From positions 9,250,856 to 9,314,855 of the forward strand of contig OZ029929.1 in assembly GCA_964023275.1 (NCBI GenBank): DNA of 64,000 nucleotides, given 5' to 3'. Every line of letters begins with the position of its first letter. The first letter of the stretch is position 1. Below the pieces are notes generated by a model. That model saw nothing but the letters and a program-made list of their open reading frames with translations. It searched no databases and was not told the origin of the DNA. Of this stretch, positions 10,401-21,000 are shown one piece after another. A program made the position numbers and the translations under genes. The DNA is from Norana najaformis. Taxonomy: Eukaryota > Annelida > Clitellata > Crassiclitellata > Hormogastridae.

Positions 10401-13400
10401 CACAGAAAAATCATCATAAGTAAAAATCAGATAATCTGAGCTCAGCTGCTACTAACGGTTGCCTATATCAGGTATCTCTGAATAATCGTGAGAAACAGAT
10501 TGGTGATCATCTGGCCTATTCTTCTCTCCAAGTGGTTGGCTGTCTGGATCAGAAAAATCAATCAAAATCCCTGTGGCACAATCTGAAAAACAAGGACATA
10601 CAATAGGAAACTAGCAGTGAGTAAAGTAGGTTGTGGTTTTCACTTCACTAAAAATAGCACACAGTGGAATAGGAATTTTCCCAGTTTTATTATTATTCTT
10701 TCTTCTTCAAGATAGAAAGAATCAACATGGCCACAGTCACAGCGCTCGGCTTGTAACGCAAAGAGTATGGGTTTAGTTACTAAGTAAGGACCTTGAGCAA
10801 GTCCTTCACTCACAACTGCTTGGCGCCATTGACTGATGCTTAGTCATTAGATAGTGGCGCTTAATAAACAATTATAATAATAGAGTCTAGTAGAACAGCC
10901 TCAACCGATACCATAAAGTAGTTATGGACTTGCTCACAGTCCCTACGTGATGACTGCTTCATGGAACACTTGAAGCTGTAGAGTCTGTATTAAAAGGGAA
11001 CAAGAAATGACTTATTACTATATTGGCATGAAAACAAAAGACGGTACTTAATAGGATAGGATTGGATAGTATCTAATCGAACGATATACCATGCAATAAG
11101 ATTACGTCAGATGACACAAACAACTAATACAGCATAGGTATCAAAGCATGTTCTAAAACAATGCAAACTGTTTGTGTGCAGCTGATGGAGTTACCTTGAA
11201 ATTGCTCTACATAAATGTCCACTTGCCAGACTAAGAAATATATGAATTAAACAATTTAGGCTTTCACAAAACTGTATGAAACTTACCCTGCTTCACTAGT
11301 TTGGGAGAATGCTGGTTTTCTTTTGTTGATATTTGAACTGTTCTTGTGGTAGCAACGTGCTTCTTGGGAGAAACCTTTGGCTCAGATAAATCAATTAGAA
11401 CGTCCGTAACACAGGCTTCTGCCATTAATAAAGGCAAAATCATTAGTCATTCTTAATTAAGTCACTCATAATGAGCATAATTTGCTTAACTCTTCTTGAC
11501 AGCCTTCATATACTTTGGAAAATATTAGAAAAGAATTAGGCTGCTTTTTGGACTGTTATTTATGACAACCTGTCTTCTAAATTCAGAAGATTGGTACAAG
11601 AAACAAAGAGTTTGATGGTATTTGACACTTATGCAATTGGCAATGCACGCAGTATCTCCACTAAATGTGTCATGACTTTTTAAAATTGCTCTTTGGCTTT
11701 TGCAAAAGCAAGTTCTCTTCCTCCACTGGAAGATGATATGAATGGTAACTGTTTTGGCCTTTTCTGAACTTAGAAGACATATCTTTAAAAAATCAGAAAA
11801 TGTCAAAAAACCAACACTTCCTTGCTCAGTTGTACCATCTACTGAATCCCTTTGGTGTTGTTTTTTAATGTTTACCACTGCACTAAACATCACAGTGTTA
11901 ATTTAGTCAACATGCAACTTCACATAAAATCAACCCTTACTTTGAATCTCGGGCAAGCACAGGAACCGTAAATGGCATGGTGCCCATTCACACAGACAGC
12001 GATGGTGAAGGATCTTTCACTGGGCACTGTAGAAATCCTAAGCTTATGATCTCACCCGATCATTTCATTGGAAAATGCGCAGGGTCAAAGTCTTACGGTT
12101 GCAGTAGAAAAATGTGTACATTCATATTATATGTTTACTCCTTGCATTGCAGCTAGGAACCCTACTGTATCATAAGAAACCACCAGTTCGCTGTAGAACC
12201 TTGCAGCCTGTAAAGCTTTACTGTCCAGTCACATTATTCCCTTGTGTTTACATTTCAAGATTTGATAATCTTCTCTGTTGATTGGCTTTTTCTGAGGAGC
12301 CAGACTGCAGCTCTGACATTAGGTTGCACGATTCTAGGTAGCCCAACGCCATATTGTTCACAAGTAGAGCGACTGCAAACAGCCGTTTTCGAGGATTTCC
12401 CTTAATTTGATATAGGTAATTTGATATAGTACCCGTGAATAAGATGGTCTCCCTGACGCAGCTTATGCGTGGCTTGAGAAATTTGGGGGATGTACTTTTA
12501 CATTTACAGATACAAATAATTCTTACCTTCTTTAGTCATACTGAACATCTGACAAGTCAACACACTAAAAACTTTGGCTATCTAATCAAGTTTCTTTCGT
12601 ACTTTGCAGCAAACTAAGGATACTTTTATCGTAAAGAATGACTCCGAATTAAGGTGTGGTGTATCTGGTTAACGCAGTAATTGCATTTAACGCTCAGCAT
12701 AAAAGAAACTCGTATTTTGAAACGACCTGAATTTAAATTTCGCCCAAAACAAAGTTGCTAACCATCACATGATTGAATACCCAAGCAGTGAAGTTCGAGT
12801 CGCTAAAAATCCCTAAACAGCTTTATAGTCTGTTCTCCCTCCCCCAATAGCTCCTTTCCTCTTTCTTTCTGGTCTGCTGGCAACCGGACTTGGTTCTTGA
12901 CATGACAACCCCACTGACTTGACGCAGCGCTTGTGAATAAACTAATGCCCTGCGCTTAGCTTTAAGTAGCGCTTTAGTGTTTGGAGATTACGACTGACTA
13001 TCATCTGTAATGAGTTGCAGGCCTACATTTTAGTTTATGAGTTTCATTCTTTGCCTAGGAGGTCACATCTAAGACCCATTTTCTTCTCTCTCGGTTAAGA
13101 TATTTCCTTTAGTTAATATGTATTCATAAATATGATCCATTTCCTTTGCTTTTAGTTAAGATATTTCCTTTAGTTAAGCTATATTACATATTCTTCGTCG
13201 TCATCCGCATTGTATGGCAATCGGCGGCCCTAATTAAGCGGCACTAAAGTCTTTTCTGGTTCTGCCGTTTGTACTCCAATAACCTGTTTATTTCATACTT
13301 GACTTGTATCTGTATCATTTTTTGGGATCAATGAACGACGACTACGATGGATATTAATACCTCATGAACACGTTCTCTTGGCCCAACGTTGTGCCCATAT

Positions 13401-13717
13401 GGGCCATATCAGGCCACCAGTTTCCATCAGTATGGGCCAAATGAACGTGTTCGTATGCGCTTAAGTAAAATATGAAGACCCTTGCAAAAAGACTATAACA
13501 CGATTTCGGCTGTAAAAACGCCCGATTCAGCCGTTCGTCCTAACTCAACAGCTAATAAATTCAGTCACATTTTAAGACATTTCTTTCTTTACCAGTGATT
13601 CAAACCTTTAAACTCTGTAGGCAATAGAGTCAAATTACTATCACATAAATCATTTCAACGAAATCTGTAAAACCTGATCGATACACTTACATCTCTTACC
13701 ACTTCTACTTTAGACAT
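6941..13717 (-). CDS. GTSE1-like protein, seven-exon model with N-terminal LIDL motifs
   Basis: Exons in minus-strand order: 13717-13691, 12548-12527, 11418-11287, 10582-10457, 9945-9879, 9411-8940 and 7474-6941. All junction phases agree and the total is 460 codons with the stop. Vertebrate GTSE1 is a microtubule and clathrin-binding mitotic and p53-regulating protein. Similarity is seen in the sixth exon, where SPLNAHQMAEIFEQANTIAV matches the human block SPLAGEKFVEVYKEAHLLAL. It is also seen in three clathrin-box-like motifs: VLIDLSEP, ILIDFSDP and KLIDLEG. After the first of these, STKENQHSPKL resembles the human C-terminal DKENVDSPLL. The last exon is basic and Ser/Pro/Lys-rich, fitting a microtubule-binding tail, with a possible EB1-type motif SILP. 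The oddity is that the LIDL motifs come first here and last in vertebrates. The name is tentative; PSRC1 or an unrelated clathrin adaptor is possible. The first two exons are the weakest. Confidence 0.68.
8100..8182. repeat. Short AT-rich inverted repeat in a GTSE1-like intron
   Basis: The arms around gtgaatttttatcggtaa (near 8130) and its imperfect complement ttaccagtaaaaaattcat (near 8160) could fold into a hairpin. It sits in the 1.5 kb intron between 7474 and 8940. Elsewhere that intron holds a worn LINE reverse-transcriptase fragment (about 8500-8760, minus, recognisable from LDCCNAVL). Confidence 0.45.
8940..9411 (-). CDS. GTSE1-like core exon
   Basis: The acceptor is ttaatttag and the donor TTG|GTTAGT. 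It opens DAEVNDRFKSSFSHLKEAKA and carries the SPLNAHQMAEIFEQAN helix block, the best match to the GTSE1 N-terminal domain. An acidic disordered stretch follows, then MKQLLTDMSKGKTL, which joins in phase 0 to the last exon. Confidence 0.8.
9925..10035. repeat. 43-bp tandem repeat (about 2.6 copies) over a GTSE1-like splice acceptor
   Basis: The word gcttactaagtg recurs at 9931 and 9974, and gcttattacgtg at 10017, a period of 43. The first copy holds the acceptor and first codons of the exon 9945-9879. The further copies carry similar acceptor-like text on the minus strand. Confidence 0.85.
10160..10240 (+). repeat. Dispersed repeat B, partial copy
   Basis: Contains aaaatgagcagggtcaagg and gagaaccgtgtacattta, the right part of repeat B (fuller copies at 11935 and 52480). 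It lies in an intron of the GTSE1-like gene. Confidence 0.6.
10735..10885 (+). mobile_element. tRNA-derived SINE
   Basis: The tRNA-like head (catggccacagtcacagcg, tatgggtttagttac as a worn B box) is followed by gaccttgagcaagtcc and gccattgactgatgc...agtggcgcttaataa, then an ATA-rich tail. Body copies also occur at 33425-33535 and, inverted, at 50650-50835. Confidence 0.65.
11935..12140 (+). repeat. Dispersed repeat B copy
   Basis: Contains tttgaatctcgggcaagcac, tgcccattcacacagac, ggtgaaggatctttcac and gcgcagggtcaaagtc. The family occurs at 34740-34915 (minus) and 52480-52640. Confidence 0.7.
12527..13717 (-). CDS. GTSE1-like first exon plus 22-bp microexon (inferred)
   Basis: A short open frame beginning MSKVEVVRD (13717-13691) ends at GTAAGT in phase 0. 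A 22-bp piece at 12548-12527 (MFSMTKE plus one base) has the acceptor ttgacttgtcag and the donor GAAG|GTAAGA in phase 1. That phase is exactly what the next exon at 11418 needs. Phase agreement across both junctions is the only support; a start inside the microexon itself is an alternative. Confidence 0.4.
13366..13452. repeat. Foldback element with 20-bp inverted arms
   Basis: The left arm is GAACACGTTCTCTTGGCCCA (13366-13385). The right arm, 13433-13452, matches its complement at 18 of 20 bases. The 47-bp loop holds a second palindrome around gcccatatgggc. It lies within the inferred first intron of the GTSE1-like gene, upstream of the microexon. Confidence 0.8.
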
Positions 13718-13831
13718 GGTCAAACAGCGAATTTCGACACGACTATTGCGCTGTGCATTCAGCCACTCGGTGTATTTTGATAAACCACACAAGTTGCTCA
13801 ATGTTTGTCTTCTTCGGTAAAAGAAAGAATA
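13718..13831. promoter_or_regulatory. Probable 5' region of the GTSE1-like gene
   Basis: A short stretch upstream of the minus-strand ATG at 13717 with several CpG (gcgaatttcgacacgac, gcgc) in otherwise CpG-poor DNA. A plus-strand ATG at 13832 opens MRISEEIFELKVEENRKRNE. This could be a divergent transcript, but no downstream exon of matching phase was found. Confidence 0.35.
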
Positions 13832-13859
13832 ATGCGCATTTCGGAAGAAATATTTGAAC

Positions 13860-16800
13860 TGAAAGTCGAAGAAAACCGAAAACGTAACGAAAAATCCTTG
13901 TGGAGCACATTTTTTTTCAAGGCACACACAATCAGACGCAATGAAAAAGGTGAGAAATGTAAAAAGAAAAAACAATGGAACAGAAGCCAACAACTGAGCA
14001 TCATTATGAACATGCATTTTATGAACAAGTTTACTTGATTATGCATCGTTTTGACGAAATATTCATCTTAATCAGTCCATTAAATATTTGAATAACATTT
14101 TCATTAATATTTCTTGGCGTTTCGAATGCTCATGAATATTCATTTTACAAACATGCATTACAAATATGCAGTAAGTGTGAATATTCATGCTACAAATATT
14201 AATTTTACGAGTTTCAATTGTTTTACGAATTGCCTTTTTAATGAATATGCTTTGACACACCAGCATTTTTATTGTGCAACGAGTAGGCCTATGTACCTTT
14301 TACAGAAAGTGCATTTTTACTCTGCATATGGAAATGAACATCTCAGCAATAGGCAAAGGCCCTTATATAATCAGATCTTTCTAATATGGAAACTTTTATA
14401 TAACCATTGATTAAGATCCTATAGATGTACGAGTTGTTCTCTAGATGTTGTGGGGTGGGCGAGGAACAGTTTGAAGATTAGTCATTAGGAATTAAATAAT
14501 CAAATAAATATGATTTTATCTGCAGAAGTAAACCTTTTTCAACAAAGGTGAACAGTATACTGTATGGTATATCAACATAGTAGATGAACAGCTTGTCTGG
14601 GGTGCTTATGAATGATACAAAAGGGTGCTTCTGCATAGCATCTCTCTAAGAACTGCCATAATTAAAACTGCACTACACTTATTTAGCACTTTTGAGGCTG
14701 CTGTGAACAATATGCATTTTCATGAAAATGATATTTAATTCCTCAGTAACAAGCATGTTAGGCATATCTGTTTACTGAATATCTATCCATATTCAGGCCT
14801 TCATTTTCAAAGAATAGGCATATTCATGTTATTCATTTCACTATTCTTATTAAATAAAGATATCAACAACTTTAGTGAATATATATATCCTACATTTTTA
14901 CATCCTTATTAAATTTCTTTTATGCAAATGAGCTTTAAAAGCAATATTCAAGCAATTCATGAGGAAAAATGCCTTTTCTGTTTCCAACAAAACCTGAGTG
15001 TTTCTTGTTTACAGGTTAAAAAATTGGAACAGGATTTCAACAAATGAAAACAAAGACAAACAAAGAACTGAAATCTCATTACAAAAGCATTGGCGAAAAT
15101 CTCTTGCACCAGTGACTGTGAAAAAGCAAGAAAACGGCAGCAACGAGCTTCCCTATTTTGTGCTGAATTTGACCCAAATTAAAACACTCTTCAAATTGTC
15201 CTGTCTGCCAAGAACAGACAGTAATGCCACCACCAACACAAATATAACTACCAGTATATAGAGCAGATTCACAGATTGCGACACATTTTCCTGTTACCAT
15301 AAGAGGCCAAACAGATGGCTGTAGGCCTCAGAGTATCTTCCAAATAATTATTACCAGGCCACATACGTATATGTAGTACATGTATATCTTCCGCAAGAGT
15401 TCTGGCTACACCAGAATCTGTTGGGGATACTGTATGAATAGCTGTGAAGAATTGCAAATGAAATGGTATCCAGGGCAAGGAATGAGATTCTGCAGAGATA
15501 CTAACTATGCAGCCAATAAGATGATTATTGCATGCTGGCTAGAATCAGTACACATGCAACCATTGTGGCCCACAGCCAGACATTTCTGTGTGATAACTGT
15601 AAGCCTCTCATACAATCTGCAAGGCCAGGAAGACCAGACACAGTGCCCAGAAACAGATCACAATAATGCACTCTTTTCTTACAGTGGATATCTGTCAGTG
15701 TAGCAAGACTTTTTTTGCACAATTTAAGACAAGAGTTGGGCAACTGTCTTACTACCTACCACCGGACAATCTGTTCCTATAAGCATTCCAACCACAATAG
15801 TGTCTGCGCTCAACAGACAATACTTTGAGAGTGTACACACAATTATTACCACACACATCACAGAAAATGCACCATTTAGTGTAAGCTATTCAAGGAATAC
15901 AGCTAACTGCTCCAATGTCATGTGTAAATGTGGTAACGAAATACCGGAAGTGAAATTTTCTTGATGCAGTGTGTCAGTATCTATTTCCACATATCAAATA
16001 TAACCGGTGAAAATTCAAGTTTAAATCATACTCAGCTTATAACTCAAACTTTATATTGTGTTTATGTAACAATCTTATTATCAACTACTCTTAGCCTGCT
16101 ACCATATTTAGCCAAATAGACATACATATTTTTATGTAATTTTTACAGTAATTCCAGAATAATCTGAACTGTAAAAAAATGAATGTCACCAACAGCTAGA
16201 AATAGTTTGATTACAGCATAACTTGTGGGTAATAAATTATCAGTCCTCAAAGATTTCTCATCCATAGGTATAAAAGTCAACAATTCTTAGGATTACCATC
16301 AAATGATTATAATCATCACCATCATCAAATAATTAGCCGCCAAGAAAGACGGCCGATAAATTTTTGTGCTTAATTATGTCATTAAAAGTTACAAAAAATT
16401 AACGAAGATGACAATGTTTTTCTGCAGGTTCATCTGAAAATTTTTTACAGCTGTTAGTCGAAAAGTTTCTGGTAAGTAAGCAGGCAAGTGAGTATGTACA
16501 TGAGTATGTAAATGTATAAACGAGTACGTAAATGAGTAGGTAAGTCTGTAGTAAAGGGGCAGTGGTTGTTACCTTTAAAATACTGAAGTGATTAAGGACA
16601 TGTAGCAGTTTTCGTGATATATGCATAACATGGTTTTAATAGCCAGAAATGTGCGTTGCCTGTGATCAAACACTTTCCTCATAGCCAGCCATTTTTGTCT
16701 GAATTGGGCCATGGTGGAGGGCTTTGTTCAATATTTATTTATTACTTTATGTTGAGTCTTGGCTTCAGAGCTTACTGATAAATGACTTCCTCTTGGCTGA

Positions 16801-17473
16801 CAGTACTTCAAAATGCAGCTCAATCAACTAGGAATCTGTATTTTGCATTTACATAAATGTCTAACATCCAAAGCACTTCGTATGTTCACCTTGGAAACTT
16901 CTCGAAAGAAGAGCTGTAGCAAGCTTCCATACATTATGCATCAATTAATTAGACATGATACTGTTAATTCAAGGCCACACTATCCATATGGCAGTAGGCC
17001 AAAGCGGGTTCTTAATTATCAAACAATTTCTACCTATGAGCTTTACGGCTACAACGATGTGAGGGGAAAATACGTTGACACAGAAAGTAAACAAAAATCT
17101 ACATAATTTAAAATAAATTCCGTGCATCTGGTAATGTGTAATTGCCATATCAATGCAGCACCCCAGTGGCAGATTCAGCATAGTGTAAATCTACATTCCC
17201 CACCTGGAGAACTTGCTGGACCGACATTTTACCCACCTGTTACATTACTACATCACAAACCCCACTAGTGCTATGCCTCCAACTTCAAAACCAGGATCTG
17301 CCTCTCACTTCTATGCAGGACCTACTCAGAAGCAAAGGGAACACACTGTGAAGCTAAGCTACTTTTTAAAAAGCCCTTCTATGAATATGTCATCTGGCAC
17401 TTTGGATAAGCTCTAAAACCACATTATACCAGTCTAGATACAAACCAAGTCAAAGTCCTCTCTGTGTATCTGC
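13860..17473. other. AT-rich region without an assigned gene
   Basis: Holds a very AT-rich stretch with many 'aatattcat'-like words (14040-14290 and 14700-14950). The 15000-16000 segment has moderately open frames on both strands that I cannot assign. The stretch 16480-16555 is a degenerate (gagtatgtaaat)-like repeat. The missing first exon or exons of CIP2A should be here or near the N run, but no convincing match was seen. Confidence 0.5.
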
Positions 17474-17483
17474 NNNNNNNNNN
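17474..17483. other. Assembly gap (10 N)
   Basis: Ten unspecified bases; the true gap size may differ. It lies upstream of the first recognised CIP2A exon and may hide N-terminal coding sequence. Confidence 0.99.
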
Positions 17484-17589
17484 ATGTTTTAATTACTTAT
17501 ATGAGGAATAGTGTGGCTCAGCCTATAGACGAGAATGTCATTCTTGTAAGCATGCCTTTTGGGTCTTTTCTTAAGATTTCTGTGGCACT

Positions 17590-17630
17590 GTTATAATAAT
17601 ACACAAGGCATCAGTTGATGGTTGCTTCAT
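17590..17630 (-). repeat. Worn copy of the shared LINE/SINE 3' tail
   Basis: On the minus strand the text gcaaccatcaactgatgcc runs into a short ATT-rich end. It resembles the tails at 3600-3680 and 58080-58170. Confidence 0.5.
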
Positions 17631-17963
17631 AGTGAGACCACAATATCCTCCATAATCCTCTAGACAGGTCCAGTTGAAATGGGAGAGGTCAGACACTAGA
17701 AGGTAATGTACATGTTTAAGCAAGGTGGAAAAGGTCGGTTTTAAGTCCTGACTTGAATGACCTCAGGTAACAAAATGATGAGGTGATTTGCTGTTTTTGG
17801 GGTCTTCTTGTGTCTTAGTCTTGTGTTTTGTCAGGTCTTTGCAAGAGAATATTAAACCGTTTTGATTTTGTTTCTGAGCGCCCTGTGAATTTAAGTTGCA
17901 GTACAGTCAACTTGTTTGAGATATTGTTTTTACAAGCATTTGGTTTTCCCCTCTTCTCTTCAG

Positions 17964-18053
17964 TTTTCTGCCTTTGTGGAGGAGCAAGAATCCAACAACA
18001 CCATTCTTGTCTGTTTCTTAACTTCTTTGGAACTCTGTCTGCTTTCTTTACCA
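17964..18053 (+). CDS. CIP2A: First recognised CIP2A exon
   Basis: Begins after cttctcttcag and reads FSAFVEEQESNNTILVCFLT, comparable to the human block [20 protein letters not shown]. The donor CCA|GTTATC gives the phase 0 that the next exon needs. About 25 residues present in human between this block and the next are not represented, so the donor may be wrong or a small exon overlooked. Confidence 0.6.
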
Positions 18054-21000
18054 GTTATCCAGTCCAACGGTCTTCCAACAACTTTCTTTTCTTTAAATAA
18101 CCATCATCAGTAACAGATTCCCACATAGGATGTGAAAACGAAGCATGTGACCGAACTGGATTGGTCATATACTTTTTTGTCCCTGATAAAATATATTCTA
18201 GTTCTTACTGCATTTCAGTAGAATAGAAGAGCATTACTACTGAATGGGGGTCCTTGAAAGGTGCTACATAAATGCTCAGATGCATGATTACATGTATACA
18301 GAATTAGAGGAAGGTATGAATGCTGTTGTCATTTATGAGAAAATGTAATTTAAGAGCTTCTGTTAAATGACAGGTATCAGGTGATGTTGAACTGTAACTG
18401 CCGGACACTGACTTTGTCTGCTTTTGTGCTTCAGTGTGTTCGATTGCTTCAAAAACTAACATACAAAGCAGAAACGTCCATTCAGCAAAACTACATCGAA
18501 GAACTCGTCAATTTTCTTATACAGCAGATGTAGGATTTTATTTTTGTACCAGTTCAGACGCACTGGGCTGCATGTCTTCTAACTTTATGTCTCATTGCCA
18601 CTCCTTTTCTTACCTTTGTCTCTACATCTGGTTCTGACTGTCTCTGATTCTATCTTAAGTGTAATGTAACAGCACCTCTCGGAGGCACGCCTCAGTTAAT
18701 TACCTAAATAATGTTAGAGTTCATTATGAACATGTTCATCTGTAAACAACTGATGCTCGAATAGCTGGAGAAGTGGCTTTTGTTCATATGTAGAATCCAA
18801 CCATCAGAGTCCTACGCAATGCTGGCCGTTGACACAACGTTCAGAGTTCCTGGTCAGTGTTACAGTGAGCATTAGGAATGGCTACAGCTGAATGAAGTAT
18901 TTACAGCAACCATTTGAATTCACCCACTCACTGACTGATGCTCTTTGCAATGATGACAGAAGGCACTGCTTCTGAACTGTTGGTCATTTTGTTAATTGCA
19001 CTCTCTGATTCATACTTCTACATCTTATTTGAAATCTTTAATAATTTACTAAGTGTAGACTGACTACCCTGTGTATACACGAATAATCACAATGTGATTG
19101 GTTATCTAGTGTTGAGGTGACAGAGAATGATCTGACGCAGTGGTGTCTGGGTCTGCTTGCCAATCTGTGTCGCAACAACTTGTTCATAAGAACCTACATC
19201 AAGCAGAAGGTTATGATCATTCTTGTGATTGATTTTATTTGTTCTACAAGGTTCTTCACTGTCCTGTTTTTCATTTCACTTTCTCATCAGCTGCCTCATA
19301 ACAGCTACTGTCGATTCTTTCCCTTCCAAGGGCTGCTAGCAGTTCCATCTTTTCTGTTCTATACATTCCATATGGTCTCATCGTGCTGTCATCTTGTTTT
19401 ATGATTAATTGAAGACTTGTCTGTTTAATTAATCGTGTCTTATATGGATTCATTAATTTTTGCGAGGTAGATCTCTGAGTAAAGATACTAATCATCGTCG
19501 TACAACACCAACCCAATAAAATGCCTTTTGTTGTACCATTGTTTCTGTTACAACATGGTCAAGTTTACTGTGGAAAGCATTAATGTGTACCACTCTAGTC
19601 ACTGTTTCTCACTGGCTTACAAACATTTGGATATTTAACTACGTTATCACCTGGCAACTGACTAACATCACTTCAGACTCACATTCCATATGACTTTGCA
19701 TGTATAACAAATTTTCGTAATAATGATAATAATAATAATAGTAATAATAATTATAATAATAATGGTGTTCGATCATTTTGTCTAAATTTAATGCTGTTCA
19801 GTATTTTCATGATCTCTGTATTTTGTGAAAACTTATGCTTATGATTCTAGTTTTCAAAATCTATGGACACTTTAAGGCATGCATTTGTATCAACCAGTTC
19901 AAGCAGTATCCACATAATTTACTGAAAGATGACTGAATTTTAATTCATTTCCCCTGAATCTGCAATTGAACTCTAAAATATAACTTTAAACCCATTCTGT
20001 GTAATATTTTGATAATGTGATTTTCTTTACAATGGTATTGGCTACGTGGTCCAGGTTCCACATTTTATTGAGTTTACAGTGTAACGATTTTTGATTGGTT
20101 AACACTCGAATAATTTTTGGTCTTTTCAGTCAGTGTGTTTAAAATGTTTGTAATTGTGTGTCTCTAAATAGGAGAACTGCAAAGCTATCTTCAAGAAGTT
20201 AATGAATTACCTCAGCCATCGCAGTCAGAAAGTTGAAATCTTTGCCATCAGCATCATCACCAGTCTCTGTCTTGAAGACGAAATCGGAAAACGGGTCAGC
20301 ATCTCAACATACACGCAAACACACACACACACACACACAAATGGTGAAAGTAGTACTTGTTTTTCTGAGCAAAGCATTAGGTCACTTAAAAGCCAGGCAG
20401 TGCCAGAAGCAGTCAGGTTGCCGCTAGTTATTATGATTGTTATTATTATTAAACGTTACAGCTTAGCACCAACAGCATATGAAACTCACTATGGCAAAAT
20501 GAAGTTTATTGGAAAACTTTTAGAGTTGTTTACAAGATTGAAATTGGCATTTTTGTTGCATTTTTATGTTTGATGATTGACCACTGAGTTTTTAGAGTAG
20601 GTTATGACTTTTTCCAATGGTGATAGACTTTCTTGATGAACACTCTAGGTGTAGTGCTCAAAACAGTCAGAATTGAGTTGTTTCTACACAAGTAGTTGTT
20701 AGCTTTGCTTGGTAATGTTTGCATAATTTGTTATACCTATATCATACAGACTCCACTTAAGAGACAGTTTAGTCACTAATATGGAAAAATGTTGATTTGA
20801 TTTGTGTAGATTATTGTATAAATTTAGCTGTGACAGAAACCAGTTTTGTCCAAAATGAACGATGTTAACTTAACTTGTTGACGAGATCCTTTATCAACTT
20901 GTGGCATCATCTTGATCTGATGCGCTGAATTTTAGCTTGATGGTGACTTTGATGACTGTATTGCATGTTTATTGGTGCTACAGAAGTTAGGTTAGATTTG

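Noticed and set aside
13797-14038. Plus-strand frame MRISEEIFELKVEENRKRNE as first exon of a divergent gene
   Set aside because: The donor after RRNEK is in phase 1 and the only nearby acceptor (15013) then reads into a stop at once. Lys/Glu-rich text in A-rich DNA is easily produced by chance.
14998-15740. Open frames on both strands as a gene or transposase
   Set aside because: Frames overlap on opposite strands, none shows a known motif, and no phase-consistent partner exon was found.
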